Below, piece by piece: positions 1 to 11,306 of a stretch of DNA of 64,000 nucleotides. Numbering within the stretch: position 1 is the first letter of the stretch; each line of letters begins with the position of its first letter. This DNA comes from Coriaria nepalensis (Eukaryota > Streptophyta > Magnoliopsida > Cucurbitales > Coriariaceae): the NCBI GenBank assembly GCA_027186245.1, contig CP114482.1, positions 27,299,209 to 27,363,208 on the forward strand, written 5' to 3'. Under the pieces are notes generated by a model that saw nothing but the letters and a program-made list of their open reading frames with translations, had not been told where the DNA came from and searched no databases. The position numbers and the translations under genes are program-made.

Positions 1-136
1 CAAGTTACGCACGAAAGTCATATTTAAAGGCCGAATTTCGTTCGAAGTGATTTAGAATGATTTACTGAGAAAAAGAGACGCAAAAATATGACTTTAAGGC
101 TAAAAAAATGCATAGTTGCCATCAATAGATCAATTG
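1..136 (+). repeat. Monomer A, first copy (136 bp)
   Basis: This is the reference copy of the shortest monomer. It starts at 'caagttacgc', has TTCGAA at 41-46 and ATGCAT at 108-113, and ends in 'caattg'. The 90 bases after TTCGAA equal in length those of B and C, so its 6-bp deficit lies before TTCGAA: the A-rich run that follows 'ggc' or 'tgc' in B and C is missing. Its second half resembles C more than B. GC is 45/136 by hand count. The chosen start is a convention set by the shared 'caagtta' word. Confidence 0.95.
36..52 (+). other. CENP-B-box-like sequence in monomer A (degenerate)
   Basis: Aligned to the mammalian CENP-B box (YTTCGTTGGAARCGGGA), positions 36-52 match 12 of 17 bases. The TTCG core, the central A and one G of CGGG are kept, 6 of the 9 bases known to be needed for binding. 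The CGGG half is therefore mostly lost. The sequence recurs in most A monomers, with variants such as 'ttccttcg' or 'ttcggtcg'. It is probably a chance or relict similarity, and binding by a CENP-B-like protein is not shown. Confidence 0.25.
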
Positions 137-278
137 CAAGTTATGCATGAAAGTCGCGTTTTAAATGCAAAAGGAGAATTAGTTCGAAGTGCGTTCAAAC
201 AATTTAATGATTGAAAAGACTGAGTGATGTGCTTTTTAATGCTAAAATTATGCATTGTTGTCTTCAATAGATTAATTA
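137..278 (+). repeat. Monomer B, first copy (142 bp)
   Basis: It starts at 'caagttatgcatg', has TTCGAA at 183-188 and ATGCAT at 250-255, and ends in 'attaatta'. Its middle ('gtgcgttcaaacaattta', then 'attgaaaagactga') is the most diverged part relative to A and C. Common variants along the array are 'gtgcgttc' versus 'gtgccttc', and 'gtgatgtgc', 'gtgatatgc' or 'gtcatatgc'. A one-base deletion giving 'agaatggttcg' is frequent in the right domain. Confidence 0.95.
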
Positions 279-420
279 CAAGTTACATAAGAAAATAACG
301 TTGGAAGGGCAAAAATAGAATTCGTTCGAATTAATTTAGAATGATTTAATGACTAGAACAGACTCAATGACATGACTTTAACGCTAAACTAATGCATTGT
401 TGCCTTCAATAGATCAACTG
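279..420 (+). repeat. Monomer C, first copy (142 bp)
   Basis: It starts at 'caagttacataag', and ATGCAT lies at 392-397. The central 'gaattcgttcgaatt' (318-332) contains an EcoRI site (GAATTC, 318-323) and TTCGAA (325-330). It ends in 'gatcaactg'. GAATTC is present in most C monomers and absent from the A and B copies I compared, so EcoRI should cut about once per HOR and release ~420-bp fragments. Confidence 0.95.
319..332. repeat. Short inverted repeat in monomer C
   Basis: AATTCG and CGAATT flank a two-base centre, giving a 14-bp dyad. It recurs in most C monomers of domains 1-3. In domain 4 it is often broken, by 'cgaacta' in the right arm, or changed at the centre ('gaattcggtcg'). It is far too short to act as a terminator-like hairpin; it could be a protein-binding dyad, but that is speculation. 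Confidence 0.6.
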
Positions 421-1679
421 CAAGTTACGCACGAAAGTCATGTTTGAAGGCCGAATTTCGTAGAAGTGATTTAGAATGATTTAATGACTAGAAGAGACTC
501 AATGACATGACTTTAAGGCTAAACAAATGCATAGTTGCCATCAATAGATCAATTACAAGTTATGCATGAAAGTCGCGTTCTAAATGCAAAAAGAAAATTG
601 GTTCGAAGTGCCTTCAAACAATTTAATGATTGAAAAGACTGAGTCATATGCTTTTTAACGCTAAAATAATGCATTGCTGTCTTCAATAGATTAATTACAA
701 GTTATGTAAGAAAATAATGTTTGAAGGGCAAAAATAGAATTCGTTCGAATTAATTTAGAATGATTTAATGACTAGAAGTGACGCAATGACATGACTTTAA
801 GGCTAAACAAATGCATTGTTGCCTTCAATAGATCAACTGCAAGTTACGCACGAAAGTCATATTTAAAGGCCGAATTTCGTTCGAAGTGATTTAGAATGAT
901 TTACTGACAAAAAGAGACGCATAAATATGACTTTAAGGCTAAAAAAATGCATAGTTGCCATCAATAGATCAATTGCAAGTTATGCATGAAAGTCGCGTTT
1001 TAAATGCAAAAGGAGAATTAGTTCGAAGTGCGTTCAAACAATTTAATGATTGAAAAGACTGAGTGATGTGCTTTTTAATGCTAAAATTATGCATTGTTGT
1101 CTTCAATAGATTAATTACAAGTTACATAAGAAAATAACGTTGGAAGGGCAAAAATAGAATTCGTTCGAATTAATTTAGAATGATTTAATGACTAGAACAG
1201 ACTCAATGACATGACTTTAAGGCTAAACTAATGCATTGTTGCCTTCAATAGATCAACTGCAAGTTACGCACGAAAGTCATGTTTAAAGGCCGAATTTCGT
1301 TCGAAGTGATTTAGAATGATTTAATGACTAGAAGAGACTCAATGACATGACTTTAAGGCTAAACAAATGCATAGTTGCCATCAATAGATCAATTACAAGT
1401 TATGCATGAAAGTCGCGTTCTAAATGCAAAAAGAAAATTGGTTCGAAGTGCCTTCAAACAATTTAATGATTGAAAAGACTGAGTGATATGCTTTTTAATG
1501 CTAAATTTATGCATTGTTGTCTTCAATAGATTAATTACAAGTTACGTAAGAAAATAATGTTTGAAGGGCAAAAATTGAATTCGTTCGAATTAATTTAGAA
1601 TGATTTAATGACTAGAAGAGACTCAATGACATGACTTTAAGGCTAAACAAATGCATAGTTGCCATCAATCGATAAATTA

Positions 1680-1963
1680 CAAGTTATGCATGAAAGTCGC
1701 GTTCTAAATGCAAAAAGACAATTGGTTCGAAGTGCCTTCAAACAATTTAATGATTGAAAAGACTGAGTCATATGCTTTTTAACGCTAAAATAATGCATTG
1801 TTGTCTTCAATAGATTAATTACAAGTTATGTAAGAAAATAATGTTTGAAGGGCAAAAATTGAATATGTTCGAATTAATTTAGAATGATTTAATGACTAGA
1901 AGTGACTCAATGACATGACTTTAAGGCTAAACAAATGCATTGTTGTCTTCAATAGATCAACTG
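1680..1963 (+). repeat. B-C dimer without monomer A (284 bp), site 1
   Basis: The C monomer at 1538-1679 ends like an A ('catagttgcc', then 'atcgataaatta') and is followed directly by B at 1680 and C at 1822. The next A is at 1964. The preceding C is thus a C/A chimera, as expected if an exchange within the shared 3' half of C and A removed 136 bp or so. The C monomer of this dimer carries the rare variant 'gaatatgttcg' in place of 'gaattcgttcg', which removes the EcoRI site. Confidence 0.9.
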
Positions 1964-2383
1964 CAAGTTACGCAAAAAAGTCATGTTTAAAGGCCGAATT
2001 TCGTTCGAAGAGATTTAGAATGATTTACTGACAAAAAGAGACCCAAAAATATGACTTTAAGGCTAAAAAAATGCATAGTTGCCATCAGTAGATCAATTAC
2101 AAGTTATGCATGAAAGTCGCGTTCTAAATGCAAAAAGAAAATTGGTTCGAAGTGCCTTCAAACAATTTAATGATTGAAAAGACTGAGTCATATGCTTTTT
2201 AACGCTAAAATAATGCATTGTTGTCTTCAATAGATTAATTAAAAGTTATGCAAGAAAATAATGTTTGAAGGGCAAAAATTGAATTCGTTCGAATTAATTT
2301 AGAATGATTTAATGACTAGAAGTGACTTAATGACATGACTTTAAGGCTAAACTAATGCATTGTTGCCTTCAATAGATCAACTG

Positions 2384-2923
2384 CAAGTTACGCACGAAAG
2401 TCATGTTTGAAGGCCGAATTTCGTAGAAGTGATTTAGAATGATTTAATGACTAGAAGAGACTCAATGACATGACTTTAAGGGTAAACAAATGCATAGTTG
2501 CCATCAATAGATCAATTACAAGTTATGCATGAAAGTCGCGTTCTAAATGCAAAAAGAAAATTGGTTCGAAGTGCCTTCAAACAATTTAATGATTGAAAAG
2601 ACTGAGTCATATGCTTTTTAACGCTAAAATAATGCATTGCTGTCTTCAATAGATTAATTACAAGTTATGTAAGAAAATAATGTTTGAAGGGCAAAAATAG
2701 AATTCGTTCGAATTAATTTAGAATGATTTAATGACTAGAAGTGACGCAATGACATGACTTTAAGGCTAAACAAATGCATTGTTGCCTTCAATAGATCAAC
2801 TGCAAGTTACGCACGAAAGTCATATTTAAAGGCCGAATTTCGTTCGAAGTGATTTAGAATGATTTACTGACAAAAAGAGACGCATAAATATGACTTTAAG
2901 GCTAAAAAAATGCATAGTTGCCA
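2384..2923 (+). repeat. Second copy of the 421-960 segment (offset 1,963 bp)
   Basis: The rare one-base deletion 'cgtagaag' in monomer A, 'attgctgtc' in B and 'cgcataaat' in the next A occur in the same order at 421-~960 and 2384-~2923. The next B monomers differ ('gagaattag' versus 'gagaattcg'), which marks the right end. The intervening 704-bp step explains why the offset is not a multiple of 420. Confidence 0.75.
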
Positions 2924-5742
2924 TCAATAGATCAATTGCAAGTTATGCATGAAAGTCGCTTTCTAAATGCAAAAAGAGAATTCGTTCGAAGTGCCTTCAA
3001 ACAATTTAATGATTGAAAAGACTAAGTCATATGCTTTTTAACGCTAAAATAATGGATTGTTGTCTTCAAGAGATTAATTACAAGTTATGTAAGAAAATAA
3101 TGTTTGAAGGGCAAAAATTGAATTCGTTCGAATTAATTTAGAATGATTTAATGACTAGAAGTGACTCAATGACATGACTTTAAGGCTAAACTAATGCATT
3201 GTTGCCTTGAATAGATCAACTGCAAGTTATGCACGAAAGTCATGTTTAAAGGCCGAATTTCGTTCGAAGTGATTTATAATGATTTACTAACTAAAAGAGA
3301 CGCAAAAATATGATTTTAAGGCTAAAAAAATGCATAGTTGCCATCAATAGATCAATTGCAAGTTATGCATGAAAGTCGCGTTCTAAATGCAAAAGGAGAA
3401 TTGGTTCGAAGTGCGTTCAAACAATTTAATGATTGAAAAGACTGAGTCATATGCTTTTTAACGATAAAATAATGCATTGCTGTCTTCAATAGATTAATTA
3501 CAAGTTATGTAAGAAAATAATGTTTGAAGGGCAAAAATAGAATTCACTCGAATTAATTTAGAATGATTTAATGACTAGAAGGGACTCAATGACATGACTT
3601 TAAGGCTAAACTAATGCATTGTTGCCTTCAATTGATCAACGGCAAGTTACGCACGAAAGTCATGTTTAAAGGCCGAATTTCGTTTGAAGTGATTTAGAAT
3701 GATTTACGGACAAAAAGAGACGCAAAAATATGACTTTAAGGCTAAAAAAATGCATAGTTGCCATCAATAGATCAATTGCAAGTTATGCATGAAAGTCGCG
3801 TTTTGAATGCAATAGGAGAATTGGTTCGAAGTGCGTTCAAACAATTTAATGATTGAAAAGACTGAGTGATATGCTTTTTAATGCTAAAATTATGCATTGT
3901 TGTCTTCAATAGATTAATTACAAGTTACGTAAGAAAATAATGTTTGGAGGGCAAAAATAGAATTCGTTCGAATTAATTTAGAATGATTTAATGACTAGAA
4001 CAGACTCAATGACATGACTTTAAGGCTAAACTAATGCATTGTTGCCTTGAATAGATCAACTGCAAGTTATGCACGAAAGTCATGTTTAAAGGCCGAATTT
4101 CGTTCGAAGTGATTTATAATGATTTACTGACTAAAAGAGACGCAAAAATATGACTTTATGGATAAAAAAATGCATAGTTGCCATCAATAGATCAATTGCA
4201 AGTTATGCATGAAAGTCGCGTTCTAAATGCAAAAGGAGAATTGGTTCGAAGTGCGTTCAAACAATTTAATGATTGAAAAGACTGAGTGATATGCTTTTTA
4301 ATGCTAAAATTATGCATTGTTGTCTTCAATAGATTAATTACAAGTTACGTAAGAAAATAATGTTTGAAGGGCGAAAATAGAATTCGTTCGAATTAATTTA
4401 GAATGATTTAATGACTAGAAGCGACTCAATGACATGACTTTAAGCCTAAACTAATGCATTGTTGCCTTGAATAGATCAACTGCAAGTTATGCACGAAAGT
4501 CATGTTTAAAGGCCGAATTTCGTTCGAAGTGATTTATAATGATTTACTGACTAAAAGAGACGCAAAAATATGACTTTATGGATAAAAAAATGCATAGTTG
4601 CCATCAATAGATCAATTGCAAGTTATGCATGAAAGTCGCGTTTTAAATGCAAAAGGAGAATTGGTTCGAAGTGCGTTCAAACAATTTAATGATTGAAAAG
4701 ATTGAGTGATGTGCTTTTTAATGCTAAAATTATGCACTGTTCTCTTCAATAGATTAATTACAAGTTACGTAAGAAAATAATGTTTGAAGGGCAAAAATTG
4801 AATTCGTTCGAATTAATTTAGAATGATTTAATGACTAGAAGAGACTCAATGACATGACTTTAAGCCTAAACAAATGCATTGTCGCCTTCCATAGATCAAC
4901 TGCAAGTTACGCACGAAAGTCATGTTTAAAGGCTGAATTTCGTTCGAAGTGATTTAGAATGATTTACAGACTAAAAGAGATGCAAAAATATGACTTTATG
5001 GATAAAAAAATGCATAGTTTCCATCAATAGATCAATTACAAGTTATGCATGAAAGTCACGTTATAAATGCAATAGGAGAATTGGTTCGAAGTGCCTTCAA
5101 ACAATTTAATGATTGAAAAGACTGAGTCATATGCTTTTTAACGCTAAAATAATGGATTGTTGTGCTCAAGAGATTAATTACAAGTTATGTAAGAAAATAA
5201 TGTTTGAAGGGCAAAAATTGAATTCGTTCGAATTAATTTAGAATGATTTAATGACTAGAAGTGACTCAATGACATGACTTTAAGGCTAAACTAATGCATT
5301 GTTGCCTTGAATAGATCAACTGCAAGTTATGCACGAAGGTCATGTTTAAAGGCCGAATTTCGTTCGAAGTGATTTATAATGATTTACTAACTAAAAGAGA
5401 CGCAAAAATATGACTTTAAGGCTAAAAAAATGCATAGTTGCCATCAATAGATCAATTGCAAGTTATGCATGAAAGTCGCGTTCTAAATGCAAAAGGAGAA
5501 TTGGTTCGAAGTGCGTTCAAACAATTTAATGATTGAAAAGACTGAGTGATATGCTTTTTAATGCTAAAATTATGCATTGTTGTCTTCAATAGATTAATTA
5601 CAAGTTACGTAAGAAAATAATGTTTGAGGGGCAAAAATAGAATTCGTTCGAATAAATTTAGAATGATTTAATGACTAGAAGAGACTCAATGACATGACTT
5701 TAAGGCTAAACAAATGCATAGTTGCCATCAATCGATAAATTA

Positions 5743-6026
5743 CAAGTTATGCATGAAAGTCGCGTTCTAAATGCAAAATGAGAACTGGTTCGAAGTGCCT
5801 TCAAACAATTTAATGATTGAAAAGACTGAGTCATATGCTTTTTAACGCTAAAATAATGCATTGTTGTCTTCAATAGATTAATTACAAGTTATGTAAGAAA
5901 AGAATGTTTGAAGGGCAAAAATTGAATATGTTCGAATTAATTTAGAATGATTTAATGACTAGAACAGACTCAATGACATGACTTTAAGGCTAAACTAATG
6001 CATTGTTGCATTCAATAGATCAACTG
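5743..6026 (+). repeat. B-C dimer without monomer A (284 bp), site 2
   Basis: The junction has the same form as at 1680: the preceding C ends in 'catagttgcc' and 'atcgataaatta', then B starts at 5743, C at 5885 and A at 6027. The C monomer again carries 'gaatatgttcg'. Sharing both the junction and this variant argues that the two sites derive from one event. Confidence 0.9.
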
Positions 6027-7286
6027 CAAGTTACGTACGAAAGTCATATTTAAAGGCCGAATTTCGTTTGAAGTGATTTAGAATAATTTACGGACAAAAA
6101 GAGACGCAAAAATATGACTTTAAGGCTAAAAAAATGCATAGTTGCCATCAATAGATCAATTGCAAGTTATGCATGAAAGTCGCGTTTTGAATGCAAAAGG
6201 AGAATTGGTTCGAAGTGCGTTCAAACAATTTAATGATTGAAAAGACTGAGTGATATGCTTTTTAATGCTAAAATTATGCATTGTTGTCTTCAATAGATTA
6301 ATTACAAGTTACGTAAGAAAATAATGTTTGAAGGGCAAAAATAGAATTCGTTCAAATTAATTTAGAATGATTTAATGACTAGAAGAGACTCAATGACATG
6401 ACTTTAAGGCTAAACAAATGCATTGTTGCCTTCAATAGATCAACTGCGAGTTACGCACGAAAGTCATATTTAAAGGCCGAATTTCGTTCGAAGTGATTTA
6501 GAATGAATTACTGACAAAAAGAGACGCAAAAATATGACTTTAAGGCTAAAAAAATGCATAGTTGCCATCAATAGATCAATTGCAAGTTATGCATGAAAGT
6601 CGCGTTTTAAATGCAAAAGGAGAATTAGTTCGAAGTGCGTTCAAACAATTTAATGATTGAAAAGACTGAGTGATGTGCTTTTTAATGCTAAAATTATGCA
6701 TTGTTGTCTTCAATAGATTAATTACAAGTTACGTAAGAAAATAATGTTGGAAGGGCAAAAATAGAATTCGTTCGAATTAATTTAGAATGATTTAATGACT
6801 AGAACAGACTCAATGACATGACTTTAAGGCTAAACAAATGCATTGTTGCCTTCAATAGATGAACTGCAAGTTACGCACGAAAGTCACGTTTAAAGGCCGA
6901 ATTTCATTCGAAGTGATTTAGAATGATTTACTGACAAAAAGAGACCCAAAAATATGACTTTAAGGCTAAAAAAATGCATAGTTGCCATCAATAGATCAAT
7001 TACAAGTTATGCATGAAAGTCGCGTTCTAAATGCAAAAAGAAAATTGGTTCGAAGTGCCTTCAAACAATTTAATGATTGAAAAGACTGGGTCATATGCTT
7101 TTTAACGCTAAAATAATGCATTGTTGTCTTCAATAGATTAATTAAAAGTTATGCAAGAAAATAATGTTTGAAGGGCAAAAATTGAATTCGTTCGAATTAA
7201 TTTAGAATGATTTAATGACTAGAAGTGACTTAATGACATGACTTTAAGGCTAAACAAATGCATTGTTGCCTTCAATAGATCAACTG

Positions 7287-10264
7287 CAAGTTACGCACGA
7301 AAGTCATGTTTAAAGGCCGAATTTCGTTCGAAGTGATTTAGAATGATTTACTGACTAAAAGAGACGCAAAAATATGACTTTAAGGCTAAAAAAATGCATA
7401 GTTGCCATCAGTAGATCAATTGCAAGTTATGCATGAAAGTCGCGTTTTAAGTGCAAAAGAAGAATTGGTTCGAAGTGCGTTCAAACAATTTAATGATTGA
7501 AAAGACTGAGTCATATGCTTTTTAACACTAAAATAATGCATTGTTGTCTTCAATAGATTAATTACAAGTTCTGTACGAAAATAATTTTTGAAGGGCAAAA
7601 ATAGAATTCGTTCGAATTAATTTAGAATGATTTAATGACTAGAAGAGACTCAATGACATGACTTTAAGCCTAAACTAATGCATTGTTGCCTTCAATAGAT
7701 CAACTGCAAGTTATGCACGAAAGTCATGTTTAAAGGCCGAATTTCGTTCGAAGTGATTTATAATGATTTACTGACTAAAAGAGACGCAAAAATATGACTT
7801 TAAGGCTAAAAAAATGCATAGTTGCCATCAATAGATCAATTGCAAGTTATGCATGAAATTCGCGTTTTAAATGCAAAAGGAGAATTGGTTCGAAGTGCGT
7901 TCAAACAATTTAATGATTGAAAAGACTGAGTGATGTGCTGTTTAATGCTAAAATTATGCACTGTTCTCTTCAATAGATTAATTACAAGTTACGTAAGAAA
8001 ATAATGTTTGAAGGGCAAAAATTGAATTCGTTCGAATTAATTTAGAATGATTTAATGACTAGAAGAGACTCAATGACATGACTTTAAGCCTAAACAAATG
8101 CATTGTTGCCTTCAATAGATCAACTGCAAGTTATGCACGAAAGTCATGTTTAAAGGCTGAATTTCGTTCGAAGTGATTTAGAATGATTTACAGACTAAAA
8201 GAGACGCAAAAATATGACTTTATGGATCAAAAAATGCATAGTTTCCATCAATAGATCAATTACAAGTTATGCATGAAAGTCACGTTCTAAATGCAATAGG
8301 AGAATTGGTTCGAAGTGCGTTCAAACAATTTAATGATTGAAAAGACTGAGTGATGTGCTTTTTAATGCTCAAATTATGCATTGTTCTCTTCAATAGATTA
8401 ATTACAAGTTACGTAAGAAAATAATGTTTGAAGGGCAAAAATAGAATTCATTCGAATAAATTTAGAATGATTTAATGACTAGAAGTGACTCAACGACATG
8501 ACTTTAAGGCTAAACTAATGCATTGTTGCCTTGAATAGATCAACTGCAAGTTATGCACGGAAGTCATGTTTAAAGGCCGAATTTCGTTCGAAGTGATTTA
8601 TAATGATTTACTGACAAAAAGAGACGCAAAAATATGACTTTAAGGCTAAAAAAATGCATAGTTGCCATCAATAGATCAATTGCAAGTTATGCATGAAAGT
8701 CGCGTTCTAAATGCAAAAGGAGAATTGGTTCGAAGTGCGTTCAAACAATTTAATGATTGAAAAGACTGAGTGATATGCTTTTTAATGCTAAAATTATGCA
8801 TTGTTGTCTTCAATAGATTAATTACAAGTTACGTAAGAAAATAATCTTTGAAGGGCAAAAATAGAATTCGTTCGAATTAATTTAGAATGATTTAATGACT
8901 AGAAGAGACTCAATGACATGACGTTAAGGCTAAACAAATGCATAGTAGCCATCAATAGATAAATTACAAGTTATGCATGAAAGTCGCGTACTAAATGCAA
9001 AAAGAGAATTGGTTCGAAGTGCCTTCAAACAATTTAATGACTGAAAAGACTGAGTCATATGCTTTTTAACGCTAAAATAATGCATTGTTGTCTTCAATAG
9101 ATTAATTACAAGTTATGTAAGAAAATAATGTTTGAAGGGCAAAAATTGAATATGTTCGAATTAATTTAGAATGATTTAATGACTAGAAGTGACTCAATGA
9201 CATGCGTTTAAGGCTAAACAAATGCATTGTTGCCTTCAATAGATCAACTGCAAGTTACGCACGAAAGTCATGTTTAAAGGCCGAATTTCGTTCGAAGTGA
9301 TTTAGAATGATTTACTGACTAAAAGAGACGCAAAAATATGACTTTAAGGCTAAAAAAATGCATAGTTGCCATCAATAGATCAATTGCAAGTTATGCATGA
9401 AAGTCGCGTTTTAAGTGCAAAAGAAGAATTGGTTCCAAATGCGTTCAAACAATTTAATGATTGAAAAGACTGAGTGATATGCTTTTTAACACTAAAATAA
9501 TGCATTGTTGTCTTCAATAGATTAATTACAAGTTCTGTACGAAAATAATTTTTGAAGGGCAAAAATAGAATTCGTTCGAATTAATTTAGAATGATTTAAT
9601 GACTAGAAGAGACTCAATGACATGACTTTAAGCCTAAACTAATGCATTGTTGCCTTCAATAGATCAACTGCAAGTTATGCACGAAAGTCACGTTTAAAGG
9701 CCGAATTTCGTTCGAAGTGATTTATAATGATTTACTGACTAAAAGAGACGCAAAAATATGACTTTAAGGCTAAAAAAATGCATAGTTGCCATCAATAGAT
9801 CAATTGCAAGTTATGCATGAAATTCGCGTTTTAAATGCAAAAGGAGAATTGGTTCGAAGTGCGTTCAAACAATTTAATGATTGAAAAGACTGAGTGATGT
9901 GCTGTTTAATGCTAAAATTATGCACTGTTCTCTTCAATAGATTAATTACAAGTTACGTAAGAAAATAATGTTTGAAGGGCAAAAATTGAATTCGTTCGAA
10001 TTAATTTAGAATGATTTAATGACTAGAAGAGACTCAATGACATGACTTTAAGCCGAAACAAATGCATTGTTGCCTTCAATAGATCAACTGCAAGTTATGC
10101 ACGAAAGTCATGTTTAAAGGCTGAATTTCGTTCGAAGTGATTTACAATGATTTACAGACTAAAAGAGACGCAAAAATATGACTTTATGGATCAAAAAATG
10201 CATAGTTTCCATCAATAGATCAATTACAAGTTATGCATGAAAGTCACGTTCTAAATGCAAAAGG
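7287..10264 (+). repeat. ~1-kb segment duplicated at 7287-8300 and 9251-10264 (offset 1,964 bp)
   Basis: Both copies carry the same linked rare variants in order: 'taagtgcaaaag' in B, 'ttctgtacg' in C, 'gaaattcgcg' and 'gctgtttaatg' in the next B, and 'tatggatcaaaaaatg' in the following A. They differ at scattered bases ('ggttcgaag' versus 'ggttccaaat') and part near the B monomer at ~8300/10264 ('aatagg' versus 'aaaagg'). Units of the same types reappear at 21713 and 22973-23393. Confidence 0.75.
8967..9250 (+). repeat. B-C dimer without monomer A (284 bp), site 3
   Basis: The preceding C ends in 'catagtagcc' and 'atagataaatta', B begins at 8967 with the variant 'gcgtactaaatg', and A resumes at 9251. 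The C monomer carries the 'gaatatgttcg' variant. The B variant is shared with site 4, so sites 3 and 4 are the closest pair. Confidence 0.9.
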
Positions 10265-11306
10265 AGAATTGGTTCGAAGTGCGTTCAAACAATTTAATGA
10301 TTGAAAAGACTGAGTGATATGCTTTTTAATGCTAAAATTATGCATTGTTGTCTTCAATAGATTAATTACAAGTTACGTAAGAAAATAATGTTTGAAGGGC
10401 AAAAATAGAATTCGTTTGAATTAATTTAGAATGATTTAATGACTAGAAGAGACTCAATGACATGAATTTAAGGCTAAACTAATGCATTGTTGCCTTCAAT
10501 AGATCAACTGCAAGTTACGCACGAAAGTCATGTTTAAAGACCGAATTTCCTTTGAAGTGATTTAGAATGATTTACTAACAAAAAGAGACGCAAAAATATG
10601 ACCTTAAGGCTAAAAAAATGCATAGTTGCCATCAATAGATCAATCGCAAGTTATGCATGAAAGTCGCGTTCTAAATGCAAAAGGAGAATTGGTTTGAAGT
10701 GCGTTCAAACAATTTAATGATTGAAAAGACTGAGTCATATGCTTTTTAACGCTAAAATAATGCATTGTTGTCTTCAATAGATTAATTACAAGTTACGTAA
10801 GAAAATAGTGTTTGAAAGGCAAAAATAGAATTCGTTCGAATTAATTTAGAATGATTTAATGACTAGAAGCGACTCAATGACATGACTTTAAGGCTAAACT
10901 AATGCATTGTTGCCTTCAATAGATCAACTGCAAGTTACGCACGAAAGTCATGTTTAAAAGTTGAATTTCGTTTGAAGTGATTTAGAATGATTTACTGACT
11001 AAAAGAGACGCAAAAATATGACTTTAAGGATAAAAAAATGCATAGTTTCCATCAATAGATCAATTACAAGTTATGCATGAAAGTCACGTTCTAAATGCAA
11101 AAAGAGAATTGGTTCGATGTGCCTTCAAACAATTTAATGATTGAAAAGACTGAGTGATATGCTTTTTAATGCTAAAATAATGCATTGTTGTCTTCAATAG
11201 ATTAATTACAAGTTATGTAAGAAAATAATGTTTGAAGGGCAAAAATAGAATTCGCTCGAATTAATTTAGAATGATTTAATGACTAGAAGAGACTCAATGA
11301 CATGAA

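Larger units (their letters stand above)
1..1480 (+). repeat. Two-HOR duplication at the left end (offset 839 bp)
   Basis: Roughly 1-640 is repeated at 840-1480. The rare variants 'acataag', 'aacgttggaaggg' and 'gagaattagttcg' occur in both. A few substitutions separate the copies, for example 'gagaaaaag' versus 'gacaaaaag', and there is a one-base deletion in the A monomer at 421 ('cgtagaag'). The copies diverge after ~1480. Confidence 0.75.

Noticed and set aside
279..420. Terminator or promoter signals in the T-rich and TATA-like stretches ('aaaaatatgac', 'gctttttaatg')
   Set aside because: Such words are expected in AT-rich sequence and recur in every monomer without any gene next to them.
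7416..7598. Minus-strand open frame of 60 codons, with near-identical ones at 9380-9562 and 21842-22024
   Set aside because: It lies inside satellite B/C monomers and appears only where the variants 'taagtgcaaaag' and 'ttctgtacg' remove stop codons. Nothing coding-like is visible: the frame ends where the repeat variants end, and its copies follow the satellite duplications.
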